A stretch of DNA of 64,000 nt from Janthinobacterium sp. 67 (lineage in GTDB: Bacteria > Pseudomonadota > Gammaproteobacteria > Burkholderiales > Burkholderiaceae_D): positions 3,100,001 through 3,164,000 of the forward strand of contig NZ_PGES01000001.1 in NCBI RefSeq assembly GCF_002797895.1, in the 5' to 3' direction. A program made the translations under genes and the position numbers. The notes under the pieces were generated by a model. The model saw only the letters and a list, made by a program, of their open reading frames with translations. It had not been told where the DNA came from and made no database searches. Shown here in pieces: positions 43,284-51,201 of this stretch. Each line of letters begins with the position of its first letter. Position 1 is the first letter of the stretch.

Positions 43284-43852
43284 GCCTTGGCTCCTTTTTC
43301 TTCCGCCGTCAATTCCTCTTCCAGGCCCTCGACGTGCGAGTGGTCATGCTTGGGCAAGGCGCCCGTCCTGATGAAATGCACCATCACTTGCAGGAAGCGG
43401 AAGCACATCAGGTAGGAGCCGAGCGGCACGGCCAGGTAGACGAGCCACATGGGAATTTCCATGTCGGCCGAGGTCTGGTCCGTGTGGCCGATCGACCACA
43501 CGAAGCTGGCGCCCAGGGTCCCCACTATGCCCGTAAACAGGGCGCCGGCGGCCAGGCCGAAGACGATGAAGCGGTCGCGCCAGCGCGGGTTCATGCGGTT
43601 GATCAGCACGTCGACGCCCACGTGGATGCCCGTGCGCACGCCATACGCGGCGCCGAACTTGGCCATCCAGACGAACATGTAGATGCACAGTTCCTGGGCC
43701 CAGCTGGTATTGATTTGAATCAGGAAGTCTTGCAGGCCCGGTATCGGCAGGCCCGCCAGGTAGCGGTGCACGACCGCGACAAAAATGATGAAGGTGGCCG
43801 CGCCCATCAGGGACGCGATCAGCCACTCTTCCAGGTGATCCAGAAATTTCAT
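43280..43852 (-). CDS. dctQ: TRAP transporter small permease DctQ
   Basis: This 190-residue protein has four membrane spans with the DctQ patterns WAQELCIYMFVWMAKFGAAYGVRTGIHVGVDVL and the conserved second-half PMWLVYLAVPLGSYLMCFR. It forms the membrane complex with DctM. The C-terminus is a soluble acidic tail. It lies 117 bases after dctP, separated by two hairpins, and overlaps dctM by four bases. Confidence 0.94.
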   Translation of the reverse strand: MKFLDHLEEWLIASLMGAATFIIFVAVVHRYLAGLPIPGLQDFLIQINTSWAQELCIYMFVWMAKFGAAYGVRTGIHVGVDVLINRMNPRWRDRFIVFGLAAGALFTGIVGTLGASFVWSIGHTDQTSADMEIPMWLVYLAVPLGSYLMCFRFLQVMVHFIRTGALPKHDHSHVEGLEEELTAEEKGAKA

Positions 43853-43920
43853 GGTGGACTTTCAAAGAATGCGGGTACACGGACTCCGGCGCAGGACGCG
43901 CAGGAGTCATTCAAGCCAGT

Positions 43921-43958
43921 GGCAGGGAGGCCCTGCCTGGCGCGCCAGGCGGCGCGCC
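43921..43958 (-). other. Paired hairpins between dctP and dctQ
   Basis: Two adjacent stem-loops lie just after the dctP stop: GGCAGGG-AGG-CCCTGCC (43921-43937) and GGCGCGCC-AGGC-GGCGCGCC (43939-43958). In other TRAP operons such structures protect the dctP message so that the binding protein is made in excess of the permeases; that role is inferred here. Confidence 0.65.
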
Positions 43959-43969
43959 ACAGCAGCTGC

Positions 43970-44977
43970 TTACTTCGCGCTTTCCTTGTTGATGGCCGAG
44001 ATCAGATCCTTGCCGATGCGCCCTTCCATGGCCTTCTGCACGGGCGCCAGCGCCTTGCGCCACTCGGCCTGTTCCTGCACCGTCAGGGTATAGATCTGCG
44101 TCTTGCCCGCTTTCTTGATGGCGTCGAGGGCCTGGTCGTTGTCGCGCTGGGCGATGGCTTTTTCAAACGTGGTCGCCTCGCGCATGGCTTTTTCCAGCTG
44201 CGTGCGGATATCGGGCGGCAAGCCATCCCAGAATTTCTTGTTGACGATGACGGCATAGCCCAGGTAGCCGTGGTTCGACACGGTCACGTGCTTTTGCACT
44301 TCATGCATCTTTTGCGTGTACATATTCGATGGCGGATTTTCCGTGCCGTCGACCACGCCCGTCTGCAGCGCCTGATACACTTCCGAGAAGGCCAGCACCT
44401 GCGGATTGGCGCCCAGCGCGCGCATCTGCGCGTCGAGTACCTTCGACGACTGGATGCGCATTTTCAGGCCCTTGAAGTCGGCCGGCATGTGCAGCGGCTT
44501 GTTGGCCGACATCACCTTGAAGCCGTTGTCCCAGTAGGCCAGGCCCGTGATACCCTTGGGTTCCAGTTTCTTTAGCAGGCTCTTGCCGATTTCGCCTTCG
44601 GTGACGTTGTACAGCGCCGTCTTGGTGGGGAAGATGTAGGGCAGGTCGAAGGCTTCGAATTCCTTCACGCCCAGCGGGCCGAACTTGGCCAGCGAGGGCG
44701 CCAGCATCTGCACGGCGCCCAGCTGCAGCGCCTCGAGTTCTTCCTTGTCCTTGTACAGCTGGCTGTTCGGGTACAGTTCGACCTTGACCTTGCCGTTCGT
44801 GGCTTTTTCGGCCAGCTGCTTGAAGCGCTCGGCGGCCTGGCCTTTCGGCGTGTCGGTCGCCACGACGTGGCTGAACTTGATGACGATGGGCGCTTGCGCG
44901 TAAGCGTGGACGCCGGCGGTGGCGCCGATGGCGGCGCACAGCGCGACGAACAGGGTTTTCATTGGTGGCAGTTGCAT
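43970..44977 (-). CDS. dctP: TRAP transporter substrate-binding protein DctP
   Basis: This 335-residue periplasmic protein has a cleavable signal peptide (about residues 1-28, ending VHAYAQA) and the DctP/SiaP fold signatures IVIKFSHVVATDTPKGQAAERF, the substrate-arginine region LKMRIQSSKVLDAQMRALGANP, and VVDGTENPPSNMY. It probably binds C4-dicarboxylates such as succinate or malate. Start 44977 is chosen for its CAGGAG ribosome-binding site seven bases upstream. It is the first gene of dctPQM and is divergent from a sensor/regulator pair across a 28-base palindrome. Confidence 0.94.
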   Translation of the reverse strand: MQLPPMKTLFVALCAAIGATAGVHAYAQAPIVIKFSHVVATDTPKGQAAERFKQLAEKATNGKVKVELYPNSQLYKDKEELEALQLGAVQMLAPSLAKFGPLGVKEFEAFDLPYIFPTKTALYNVTEGEIGKSLLKKLEPKGITGLAYWDNGFKVMSANKPLHMPADFKGLKMRIQSSKVLDAQMRALGANPQVLAFSEVYQALQTGVVDGTENPPSNMYTQKMHEVQKHVTVSNHGYLGYAVIVNKKFWDGLPPDIRTQLEKAMREATTFEKAIAQRDNDQALDAIKKAGKTQIYTLTVQEQAEWRKALAPVQKAMEGRIGKDLISAINKESAK

Positions 44978-45050
44978 TTTTGTCTCCTGAATGGTTTTTA
45001 AAAAAACTTTATTATTTGTCTATTTGGATATTGTGCCAAAGAAACTGCCG

Positions 45051-45078
45051 CGGCTATTGTGGTTAACCACAATAGCCG
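45051..45078. promoter_or_regulatory. 28-bp perfect palindrome between dctP and the sensor kinase gene
   Basis: The half-site CGGCTATTGTGGTT (45051-45064) is followed at once by its exact complement (45065-45078), centred on GTTAAC. It lies 74 bases upstream of dctP and 30 upstream of the kinase gene. A weak TTGGCA-N17-AATAAT promoter on the minus strand follows on the dctP side. The FixJ-type regulator encoded nearby is the likeliest binder, since such regulators bind palindromes as dimers. Confidence 0.75.
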
Positions 45079-45107
45079 GTTCCCGATAAGCCGCTACCCT
45101 GCCAGCC

Positions 45108-47120
45108 ATGCCGACTCCCCCCACCCTTGCGCGCCGCTTCAAGCTATCGAGCCCGATGCGCTGGCTGCTGCCCGTCATCCTGCTGCTGCTGTTCCTCTCC
45201 ATCCTGTTCTGGCTGCCGTGGCAGGCGCGCCAGATGGAAAGCAACGAGCGCCAGGAGCAGCTGATCGCCGATACCCTGTGGGTGGAACAGACCATCCGCT
45301 TCCAGCTGGCGCGCAACGAGGAAAGCCTGTTCAACCTGGGCGTGGACATCGCCAGCGGCTCCCTGTCGGCGGAAAAAGTGCACGAACGGCTGCAGCAGAT
45401 GTTGCGCAATGGCCGCGAACTGCAGCGCGTGCTGTGGCTCGACACCAGCGGCAAGGTGCTGGCCACCAGCGACAACAGCCTGCCGCATGCGCTGTCGTTT
45501 GCGCCGGCCTCGCTGACGGCGGCCGACAATGCGCGCCGCTTGCACCGGGGCCAGTACGCCCAGCCTTCGCAGCAGACGGGCTTTCCCGATGCGCCGCCGG
45601 GCGCCATGCTGATGGATTACCACCAGCCCCTGTTCGATGGCCAGCGCTATGTCGGCAGCCTGGTGGCCACCTACCAGATCAGCAGCCTGCTCGATGAAAT
45701 GGTGCCGTGGTGGTTCGCCCAGGATAACCAGATTTCGCTGATCGACCGCGACGACAAGGTGCTGGCGCGACGTGCCGCCGCCGGCCCCGGTCACGGCGTG
45801 TACACGCACAAGCGCGCGCTCGACGTGCCCGGCGCCAGCATCACCCTGTTTACCGACAGCGTGAAAAGCCAGCCCAAGCTGCTGCCCAATCTGCTGGTCG
45901 GCTCCGTCATCGCCCTGTCGCTGGGCTTGCTGTGGAGCTTGCTGGCCTTGTGGCGGCATATTTCGCGCCGCCTGGTGGCCGAAGGCGCGCTGCGCCAGCA
46001 GATGCTGTTTCGCACGGCGATGGAAAACTCGCTGGTGACGGGCATGCGCGCGCGCGACCTGGAAGGCAGAGTCACCTACGTCAATCCCGCGTTTTGCCAG
46101 ATCGTCGGCTATCCGCCCGAGGAAATCCTGGGCCGTTTGCCGCCCATGCCCTACTGGGTGCCCGAGGCGCTGGAGGAATACCAGCAGCGCTTCGTCAAGG
46201 CCCTGGCCGGCAATCCCACGCCGCAGTTCGAAACCTATTTCCAGCGCCCGGATGGCACGCGCGTGCCCGTGCTGATCTTCGAAGCGCCCTTGGTGGACAA
46301 GAACGGCCAACAGACGGGCTGGATGGGATCCGTGCTCGACATCTCGGACCGCAAACGGGTCGAGGAACTGAATCGCCAGCAGCAGGAAAAGCTGCAAACG
46401 AGCTCGCGCCTGGCCACCATGGGCGAACTGGCGTCGATGCTCGCGCACGAATTGAACCAGCCGCTGGCGGCCATTTCCAGCTACACGACGGGCGCCCTGA
46501 ATTTGATCCGCCGCGCCATCGAGCATGACGCCCCCGTCGATCCGGGCACTTTGAAGCCGGCGCTGGAACAGGCCAGCGCGCAGGCGCAGCGGGCCGGCCA
46601 GATCATCCGCAGCGTGCACGATTTCGTGCGCAAGAGCGAGCCGCAGCGCCAGGATATCGCCATCCGCACGCTGATCGACGGCATCCGCGCGCTGATCGAC
46701 CTGCAGGCGCGCAAATACTATGTCACCATCCAGGAAGAGCTGCCGCCGGACCTGCCGCTGCTGCGCGCCGATCCCGTGATGATCGAGCAAGTGCTGCTGA
46801 ACCTGACGCGCAACGCCATCGAGGCCATGCAGGACGCGGCGCCGGGACGGCGTATCATGCGCCTGCGGGCCAGCCATGACGCGCAGCAGGGCATGGTGAC
46901 GGTGGACGTGATCGATCATGGCCATGGCATCCCGCAGGACGTGGCCGAGCGGCTGTTTTCGCCGTTTTTCTCGACCAAGTCCGAAGGCATGGGCATGGGC
47001 CTGAACATCTGCCGCACCGCCATCGAATTTCACGGCGGCGCGCTGACCTTCGGCGCCAACCCCGCCGGCGGTACCATCTTTACATTCAGCGTGCCGGCCG
47101 CGCCAAGCGCGCCGCACTAA
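45108..47120 (+). CDS. Sensor histidine kinase of the dicarboxylate system (DctB/DctS-like)
   Basis: This 670-residue inner-membrane kinase has a first membrane helix at 18-37, a large periplasmic sensor region (about 40-258), and a second helix at 260-283. A PAS domain (about 300-415) is followed by a DHp domain with His447 in ASMLAHELNQPLAA, and an ATPase domain (NLTRNAIEAMQD, DHGHGIP, GMGMGLNICR). It is divergent from dctPQM and 32 bases ahead of its regulator gene. The DctS/DctR arrangement with a FixJ-type partner suggests it senses external C4-dicarboxylates. Confidence 0.92.
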   Translation: MPTPPTLARRFKLSSPMRWLLPVILLLLFLSILFWLPWQARQMESNERQEQLIADTLWVEQTIRFQLARNEESLFNLGVDIASGSLSAEKVHERLQQMLRNGRELQRVLWLDTSGKVLATSDNSLPHALSFAPASLTAADNARRLHRGQYAQPSQQTGFPDAPPGAMLMDYHQPLFDGQRYVGSLVATYQISSLLDEMVPWWFAQDNQISLIDRDDKVLARRAAAGPGHGVYTHKRALDVPGASITLFTDSVKSQPKLLPNLLVGSVIALSLGLLWSLLALWRHISRRLVAEGALRQQMLFRTAMENSLVTGMRARDLEGRVTYVNPAFCQIVGYPPEEILGRLPPMPYWVPEALEEYQQRFVKALAGNPTPQFETYFQRPDGTRVPVLIFEAPLVDKNGQQTGWMGSVLDISDRKRVEELNRQQQEKLQTSSRLATMGELASMLAHELNQPLAAISSYTTGALNLIRRAIEHDAPVDPGTLKPALEQASAQAQRAGQIIRSVHDFVRKSEPQRQDIAIRTLIDGIRALIDLQARKYYVTIQEELPPDLPLLRADPVMIEQVLLNLTRNAIEAMQDAAPGRRIMRLRASHDAQQGMVTVDVIDHGHGIPQDVAERLFSPFFSTKSEGMGMGLNICRTAIEFHGGALTFGANPAGGTIFTFSVPAAPSAPH

Positions 47121-47152
47121 CTAATAACGCATAACGACAAGCCGGAGACTTC

Positions 47153-47737
47153 ATGCTACACATCATCGACGACGAAGAGGTCGTACGCGACTCCCTGTCC
47201 TGGCTGGCCGCCTCGCGCAGCATCGAATCGCGCAACTACGCGAGCGCCCAGCAATTTCTCGATAGCCTCGATGGCAGCTTCGACGCCGCCGGCGACTGCG
47301 TGCTGCTCGACGTGCGCATGCCCGACATGAACGGCATCGCCCTGTTCGACCAGCTGGTCAAGCGCGACCTGACGGCGCGCCTGCCCGTGATTTTTCTCAC
47401 CGGCCACGGCGACGTGCCGATGGCCGTCGACAGCCTGAAACGGGGCGCCTTCGATTTCTTTGAAAAACCGTTCAACGACAACGACCTGATGGACCGGGTA
47501 CAGCAAGGCTTGGCCAACTCGCGCCAGGCAGGCGAACTGGCCGCCGTGCACGCGCGCCTGGCAACCCTGTCGACGCGCGAACGCGAAGTGCTGGACCTGA
47601 TTTTGGCGGGCAAGATGAACAAGGTGGTGGCCGACAAGCTGGGCATCAGCATGCGCACCGTGGAAGTCCACCGCGCGCATATCTTCGACAAGATGCAGGT
47701 CAAGACGGCGGTGGAGCTGGCGGGATTGTTGAAGTAG
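47153..47737 (+). CDS. FixJ/NarL-type response regulator (DctR-like)
   Basis: This 194-residue regulator has a receiver domain with Asp53 (CVLLDVRMPDMNG), GHGDVPMAVDSLKRGAFDFFEKPF typical of the FixJ/TtrR group, and a LuxR-type helix-turn-helix (LSTREREVLDLILAGKMNKVVADKLGISMRTVEVHRAHI) at residues 137-175. It should be phosphorylated by the preceding kinase and activate dctPQM, probably through the palindrome at 45.05 kb. Confidence 0.94.
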   Translation: MLHIIDDEEVVRDSLSWLAASRSIESRNYASAQQFLDSLDGSFDAAGDCVLLDVRMPDMNGIALFDQLVKRDLTARLPVIFLTGHGDVPMAVDSLKRGAFDFFEKPFNDNDLMDRVQQGLANSRQAGELAAVHARLATLSTREREVLDLILAGKMNKVVADKLGISMRTVEVHRAHIFDKMQVKTAVELAGLLK

Positions 47738-47742
47738 ACCTG

Positions 47743-47803
47743 AAACCCTAGTTCTTGACGCCGGGGTCGGACGGGGATGCCGAATCCCTGAGGGTCCGAC
47801 CCC
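47743..47803. repeat. GGGGTC-armed palindromic repeat, variant (copy 3)
   Basis: Arms GGGGTCGGAC (47763-47772) and GTCCGACCCC (47794-47803) pair perfectly, enclosing a smaller GGGAT...ATCCC hairpin. The outer AAACCC (47743-47748) is inverted relative to a GGGTT just beyond the element. It sits right after the dctR-like stop. Confidence 0.75.
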
Positions 47804-47806
47804 AGT

Positions 47807-48009
47807 CGTAGGTCGGGTTAGCGCAAAGCGCGTAACCCGACACCACCTGCGGCGTCACGCAGCATCATGCCCGTGGCGCTCTTTCACCCCCGTGCCGCCA
47901 GCGGTGATGTTGGATTACGCGGCGCTCACGCGCCGCTAATCCAACCTACGCCATGCTGCGCAATGCAGGTCCGGCGTAGGTCGGGTTAGCGCAAAGCGCG
48001 TAAGCCGAC
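47807..48009. repeat. Cluster of three GTAGGTCGGGTTA-type palindromic repeats
   Basis: Two nearly identical direct copies (47807-47841 and 47975-48009, each CGTAGGTCGGGTTAGCGC with its inverted second half) flank an inverted, diverged member with ends TTGGATTA and TAATCCAACCTACG (47910-47950). With copy 3 of the other repeat this fills the 283-base gap between dctR and nfeF; no gene is present. Such GTAGG-led palindromes are dispersed widely in proteobacteria. Confidence 0.8.
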
Positions 48010-48020
48010 GCCACCCCCTA

Positions 48021-48848
48021 TCACTCATCATGGTGTTCATGATGCTCGGCCGCCCCATGCTTCCAGTAGCTGGCCACATGCAGATGCTGCTTCGGCACCC
48101 CGGCCTCAATGAAATGCCCGCGCAAGCCCTGCACCTGCGCATGCTCGCACGCCACCCACACATAGCCGTCGCCGTCTGACGGCAGCGTGACCTGACGCAG
48201 CGCTTCCAGCAGCAGCGGCCCCTTGCGGCCATTGCGCGCCACCCAGCGCACGTCCAGCTGCGCCGCGCAATCGAGCGCGATCTGCTCGCCGTCTTCGACG
48301 ATCTCGATCACGGCAATGGCCCGCGCCGTGGCCGGCAACTGCTCCAGGCGGCGGGCGATGGCCGGCAAGGCCGTCTGGTCGCCCACCAGCACATACCAGT
48401 CGAAATCAAGCGGCACCAGCATGGAGCCGCGCGGTCCGCCCACGCCCAAGGTCTGGCCGGGCGCGGCTTGCGCCGCCCAGCTGGCCGCGGGGCCGTCGCC
48501 ATGCAGCACGAAGTCGATTTCCAGCTCGCGCCGCGCGGCGTCGTAGCGGCGCGGCGTGTAGTTGCGGGCGATGGGGCGCGCGCCCTCGGCATACTCGATG
48601 GGATTGGCGCCATTGCCCAGCACGGGAAATACGGGGGCGGCCTGCCCCGGCGCGGGGAAGAACAGTTTCACGTGGTCGTCGTGCGCCGGCGAGACAAAGC
48701 CGTCCAGGTCGTCGCCGGCCAGGGTGATGCGGCGCATGTGCGGCGTGATCTGCTCGGTGCGCACGACGGTGAGCACGCGCAGTTTCAAGTCATGCCGCAC
48801 GCGCTCGATGGCGTGCGGGCGTGGTGCTGTTGTTGATACAGTAGTCAT
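48021..48848 (-). CDS. nfeF: Siderophore-interacting ferric reductase NfeF/YqjH
   Basis: This 275-residue flavin-dependent ferric-siderophore reductase has the FAD-binding ARNYTPRRYD, the GPRGSMLVP loop, the NAD(P)-binding YVLVGDQTALPAIARRLEQL and the C-terminal VASYWKHGAAEHHEHHDE. The histidine-rich end is more marked than usual. I choose ATG 48848 with AAGGA eight bases ahead; the longer frame overlaps the regulator gene. It follows the PadR-type regulator by 22 bases, matching the yqjI-yqjH pair of E. coli but in tandem. Confidence 0.92.
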   Translation of the reverse strand: MTTVSTTAPRPHAIERVRHDLKLRVLTVVRTEQITPHMRRITLAGDDLDGFVSPAHDDHVKLFFPAPGQAAPVFPVLGNGANPIEYAEGARPIARNYTPRRYDAARRELEIDFVLHGDGPAASWAAQAAPGQTLGVGGPRGSMLVPLDFDWYVLVGDQTALPAIARRLEQLPATARAIAVIEIVEDGEQIALDCAAQLDVRWVARNGRKGPLLLEALRQVTLPSDGDGYVWVACEHAQVQGLRGHFIEAGVPKQHLHVASYWKHGAAEHHEHHDE

Positions 48849-48870
48849 TGGGTGTCCTTGTAAAGTGGGC

Positions 48871-49533
48871 TCAGTGACCATCGACGATGGCGTTGGCCGC
48901 CTGTTCCAGCACGGCGGAGACGCGCTCGGCTTCCGCGTCGCTCCAATTGGTCTTGTTCAGCAGCAGCGCATGCTTGAGGGTGTGCATGGCCTGGTGCACG
49001 CGCTCTGGCAAGGCCTTGCGCGCCTGGACGCGGGCAAACATGTCGAGGCGGGCCAGGATGCCGTCGACCTGGGCGCGGTTCTCGTCCAGATACGCGCGGC
49101 CCAGGTCCGTGATCGTGTAGAGCTTCTTGCCGCTGGCGCTTTCGGAAGACGTGACGTGATCCTGCTCTTCCAGCAAGGTCAGGGTCGGATACACGGCGCC
49201 CGGGCTGGGGGCGTAGGCGCCGCCGCAACGCTCTTCGATGGCCTTGATGATTTCATAGCCGTGGCGGGGGCTGATTTCGATCAGCGCCAGCACGATCAGC
49301 GGCAGGTCGCCGCGGCCGAAGACGCGTTCGGCCCGTTCGCCGCGCCCACCGCGCCCGCCAGGACCACCGCCCATGCCGCCCATGCCATCACCGCGCTCGT
49401 CGAAGCCGCGCGGACCGCGGCCGTGCATGGCGTATTCGTGGCGGTGTTCGCCATGGTGGTGGTGATGCTGGCCGCAATGGCCGTGATGATGATGGCCGCC
49501 GTGGCCGTGTTCTGCGTGGTGTGAGTTTCTCAT
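48871..49533 (-). CDS. nfeR: PadR-family nickel-responsive regulator NfeR/YqjI
   Basis: This 220-residue protein has an N-terminal metal-binding tail with sixteen histidines and one cysteine in residues 5-32. A glycine/arginine linker, a PadR winged helix (LPLIVLALIEISPRHGYEIIKAIEERCGG...SPGAVYPTLTLLEEQDHV) and a helical dimerisation domain follow. The architecture is that of E. coli YqjI/NfeR, a repressor released by nickel that links nickel stress to iron handling through NfeF. The gene for NfeF follows directly. Two palindromic operators flank its promoter. Confidence 0.93.
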   Translation of the reverse strand: MRNSHHAEHGHGGHHHHGHCGQHHHHHGEHRHEYAMHGRGPRGFDERGDGMGGMGGGPGGRGGRGERAERVFGRGDLPLIVLALIEISPRHGYEIIKAIEERCGGAYAPSPGAVYPTLTLLEEQDHVTSSESASGKKLYTITDLGRAYLDENRAQVDGILARLDMFARVQARKALPERVHQAMHTLKHALLLNKTNWSDAEAERVSAVLEQAANAIVDGH

Positions 49534-49547
49534 GTTTTCTCTTTAAA

Positions 49548-49599
49548 GATATATCGTTAGTAGGTATCGCCATTTTATAACGATATATCGATAAGTCAA
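49548..49599 (-). promoter_or_regulatory. nfeR promoter with two palindromic operators
   Basis: On the minus strand: TTGACT (49599-49594), 16-base spacer, TAAAAT (49577-49572). GATATATCGTTA (49548-49559) and its exact inverse TAACGATATATC (49578-49589) form 12-base arms 18 bases apart, one inside the spacer and one downstream of the start site. Each arm also contains a self-complementary core (GATATATC; CGATATATCG). This fits binding by two NfeR dimers and autorepression. Confidence 0.75.
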
Positions 49600-49646
49600 G
49601 GAGAAATTTGTTATGCTCGTCTTTTCCCTATTCACACGCCGATGCC

Positions 49647-50024
49647 ATGCCTGAAAAAACCGTTGCTGAAAAAATGTATGTGAAAAATGCCAAGGCCCTG
49701 GCCGTGCTCAATGACGGCGGCGAACACGGGGAATTGCTGGCGCAGCTGCCGGCCGAGCGGCGAGTGAGTGAAGCAGAGCGCGCGGACTGGATACTGCTGT
49801 TCGCGCGCAGCCGCGCGGAACTGGAGCAGTTCCTGCCGGTGGCACAGGCGCGCCTGGCGCCCGGCGGCGCCGTCTGGGTGGCGTACCGCAAGGGGGGAAT
49901 CAAGGCGGGCAGCGACATCCATCGCGACGATATCCGCGACTTTGCACAAACAATAGGACTCGACAGCGTGGCGATGGTTGCCATCGACGCGGATTGGTCT
50001 GCCCTGCGCCTCAAGCAGGTGTAG
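49647..50024 (+). CDS. DUF3052 family protein
   Basis: This 125-residue protein begins MPEKTVAEKMYVKNAKALAVLN and has the DUF3052-like alternation ADWILLFARSRAELEQFLPVAQARLAPGGAVWVAYRKGG, resembling the last strands of a methyltransferase-type Rossmann fold without its cofactor motif. No function is established. I start at ATG 49647; there is no clear ribosome-binding site, and an earlier GTG/TTG is possible. It is divergent from nfeR and converges on queG with a seven-base gap. Confidence 0.72.
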   Translation: MPEKTVAEKMYVKNAKALAVLNDGGEHGELLAQLPAERRVSEAERADWILLFARSRAELEQFLPVAQARLAPGGAVWVAYRKGGIKAGSDIHRDDIRDFAQTIGLDSVAMVAIDADWSALRLKQV

Positions 50025-50031
50025 GCGAAGT

Positions 50032-51123
50032 CTAGGCGACGCCGTGCAAGGCCAGCGCCCATTCGACGTGTTCGCGCACGATGGCCGATGGATGCTCGCG
50101 GCGCGACAGCAGGGCCGCGACGATGTCGGCCTGGCCCTTCGCCTTCGTGGCCGCGTTGCCCATGCCGACGGCCAGGTTGCGCAGCCAGCGCTCGTGGCCG
50201 ATGCGGCGGATCGCGCTGCCTTCCATGCGGCGGTTGAATTCCTCTTCCGTCCAGGCGAACAGCTCCACCATGCCAACGCTGCCCAGGCTGTGGCGCTCGT
50301 CGAAGTCCGGCACGACGGCGCGCTGGGCGAACTTGTTCCACGGGCAGACGGTCTGGCAATCGTCGCAGCCGTACACCTTGTTGCCGATCAGGGGGCGCAT
50401 CTCGACGGGAATGGCGCCCTTCAATTCGATCGTCAGATACGAGATGCAGCGGCGCGCGTCGAGCTGGTACGGCCCCAGGATGGCTTGCGTCGGGCACACC
50501 GTGATGCACGCCGAGCACTGGCCGCAGCGCGGCGTTTCCGGCGGATCGACGGGCAACGGCACGTCGATGAGGATCTCGCCGAGGAAAAAGAAGGAGCCGC
50601 CCTGGCGGTTGATGAGCAAGGTGTGCTTGCCGCGCCAGCCCAAGCCCCCTTTTTGCGCCAGCTCCACTTCCATCACGGGCGCCGAATCGCTGAAGACGCG
50701 GTAGCCGAAGTCACCGATCTCGCCCTTGATGCGGTCGGCCAGCTGCTGCAGGCGCGAACGCATCACCTTGTGATAATCGCGGCCCCGCGCGTACACGGAG
50801 ATCACGGCCGCTTCAGGGTCGGCATCGCGCGCCGCCTCGCGTTCGCGCCAGTCCGGCCCCAGCGCGGGCGGCAGATAATTCATGCGCGCGCTGATGGCGC
50901 GCACCGTGCCCGGCACCAGTTCGGCCGGGCGCGCGCGCTTCATGCCGTGGCTGGCCATGTAATCCATTTCGCCGTGATACCCTGCAGCTAGCCAGGCTTG
51001 CAGGGGCGCCTCCATGTGCGACAGGTCGACGTCGGCGATGCGCACCTCGGCAAAACCCAGCTCGCGCCCCCATCCCTTGATGGTGCGCGCCAGGACGGCG
51101 AGATCGGTGACGGTGGCGGACAT
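50032..51123 (-). CDS. queG: Epoxyqueuosine reductase QueG
   Basis: QueG is a cobalamin-dependent iron-sulfur enzyme that performs the last step of queuosine synthesis in tRNA. This 363-residue protein has the DUF1730 N-terminal cobalamin-binding domain, two [4Fe-4S] motifs (CGQCSACITVCP and a DDCQTVCPWN with an upstream Cys) and a C-terminal HEAT-like repeat region. The length is normal. It is divergent from tsaE, another tRNA-modification gene, with 78 bases between the start codons. Confidence 0.95.
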   Translation of the reverse strand: MSATVTDLAVLARTIKGWGRELGFAEVRIADVDLSHMEAPLQAWLAAGYHGEMDYMASHGMKRARPAELVPGTVRAISARMNYLPPALGPDWREREAARDADPEAAVISVYARGRDYHKVMRSRLQQLADRIKGEIGDFGYRVFSDSAPVMEVELAQKGGLGWRGKHTLLINRQGGSFFFLGEILIDVPLPVDPPETPRCGQCSACITVCPTQAILGPYQLDARRCISYLTIELKGAIPVEMRPLIGNKVYGCDDCQTVCPWNKFAQRAVVPDFDERHSLGSVGMVELFAWTEEEFNRRMEGSAIRRIGHERWLRNLAVGMGNAATKAKGQADIVAALLSRREHPSAIVREHVEWALALHGVA

Positions 51124-51201
51124 AGGGGACTTTACGGAAAACGAGAGGCGCGCGGGCGGTTACAATGAGAGCAGCCTCCATTTTATGCGATACCGAAGAT
51201 A

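Noticed and set aside
44978..45050. Possible sigma-54 promoter for dctP (TGGCAC is present)
   Set aside because: The -12 element does not match: the bases at the right distance are CCAAA rather than TTGC, and the regulator is FixJ-type, not an NtrC-type activator.
45144..47117. A 657-codon minus-strand frame opposite the sensor kinase
   Set aside because: Low-complexity His/Gln/Arg sequence with no family motif; the plus strand has clear kinase boxes.
47807..48009. Integron attC sites
   Set aside because: The palindromes lack R'/R'' core spacing and there is no integrase or cassette-like gene order; they look like dispersed palindromic repeats.
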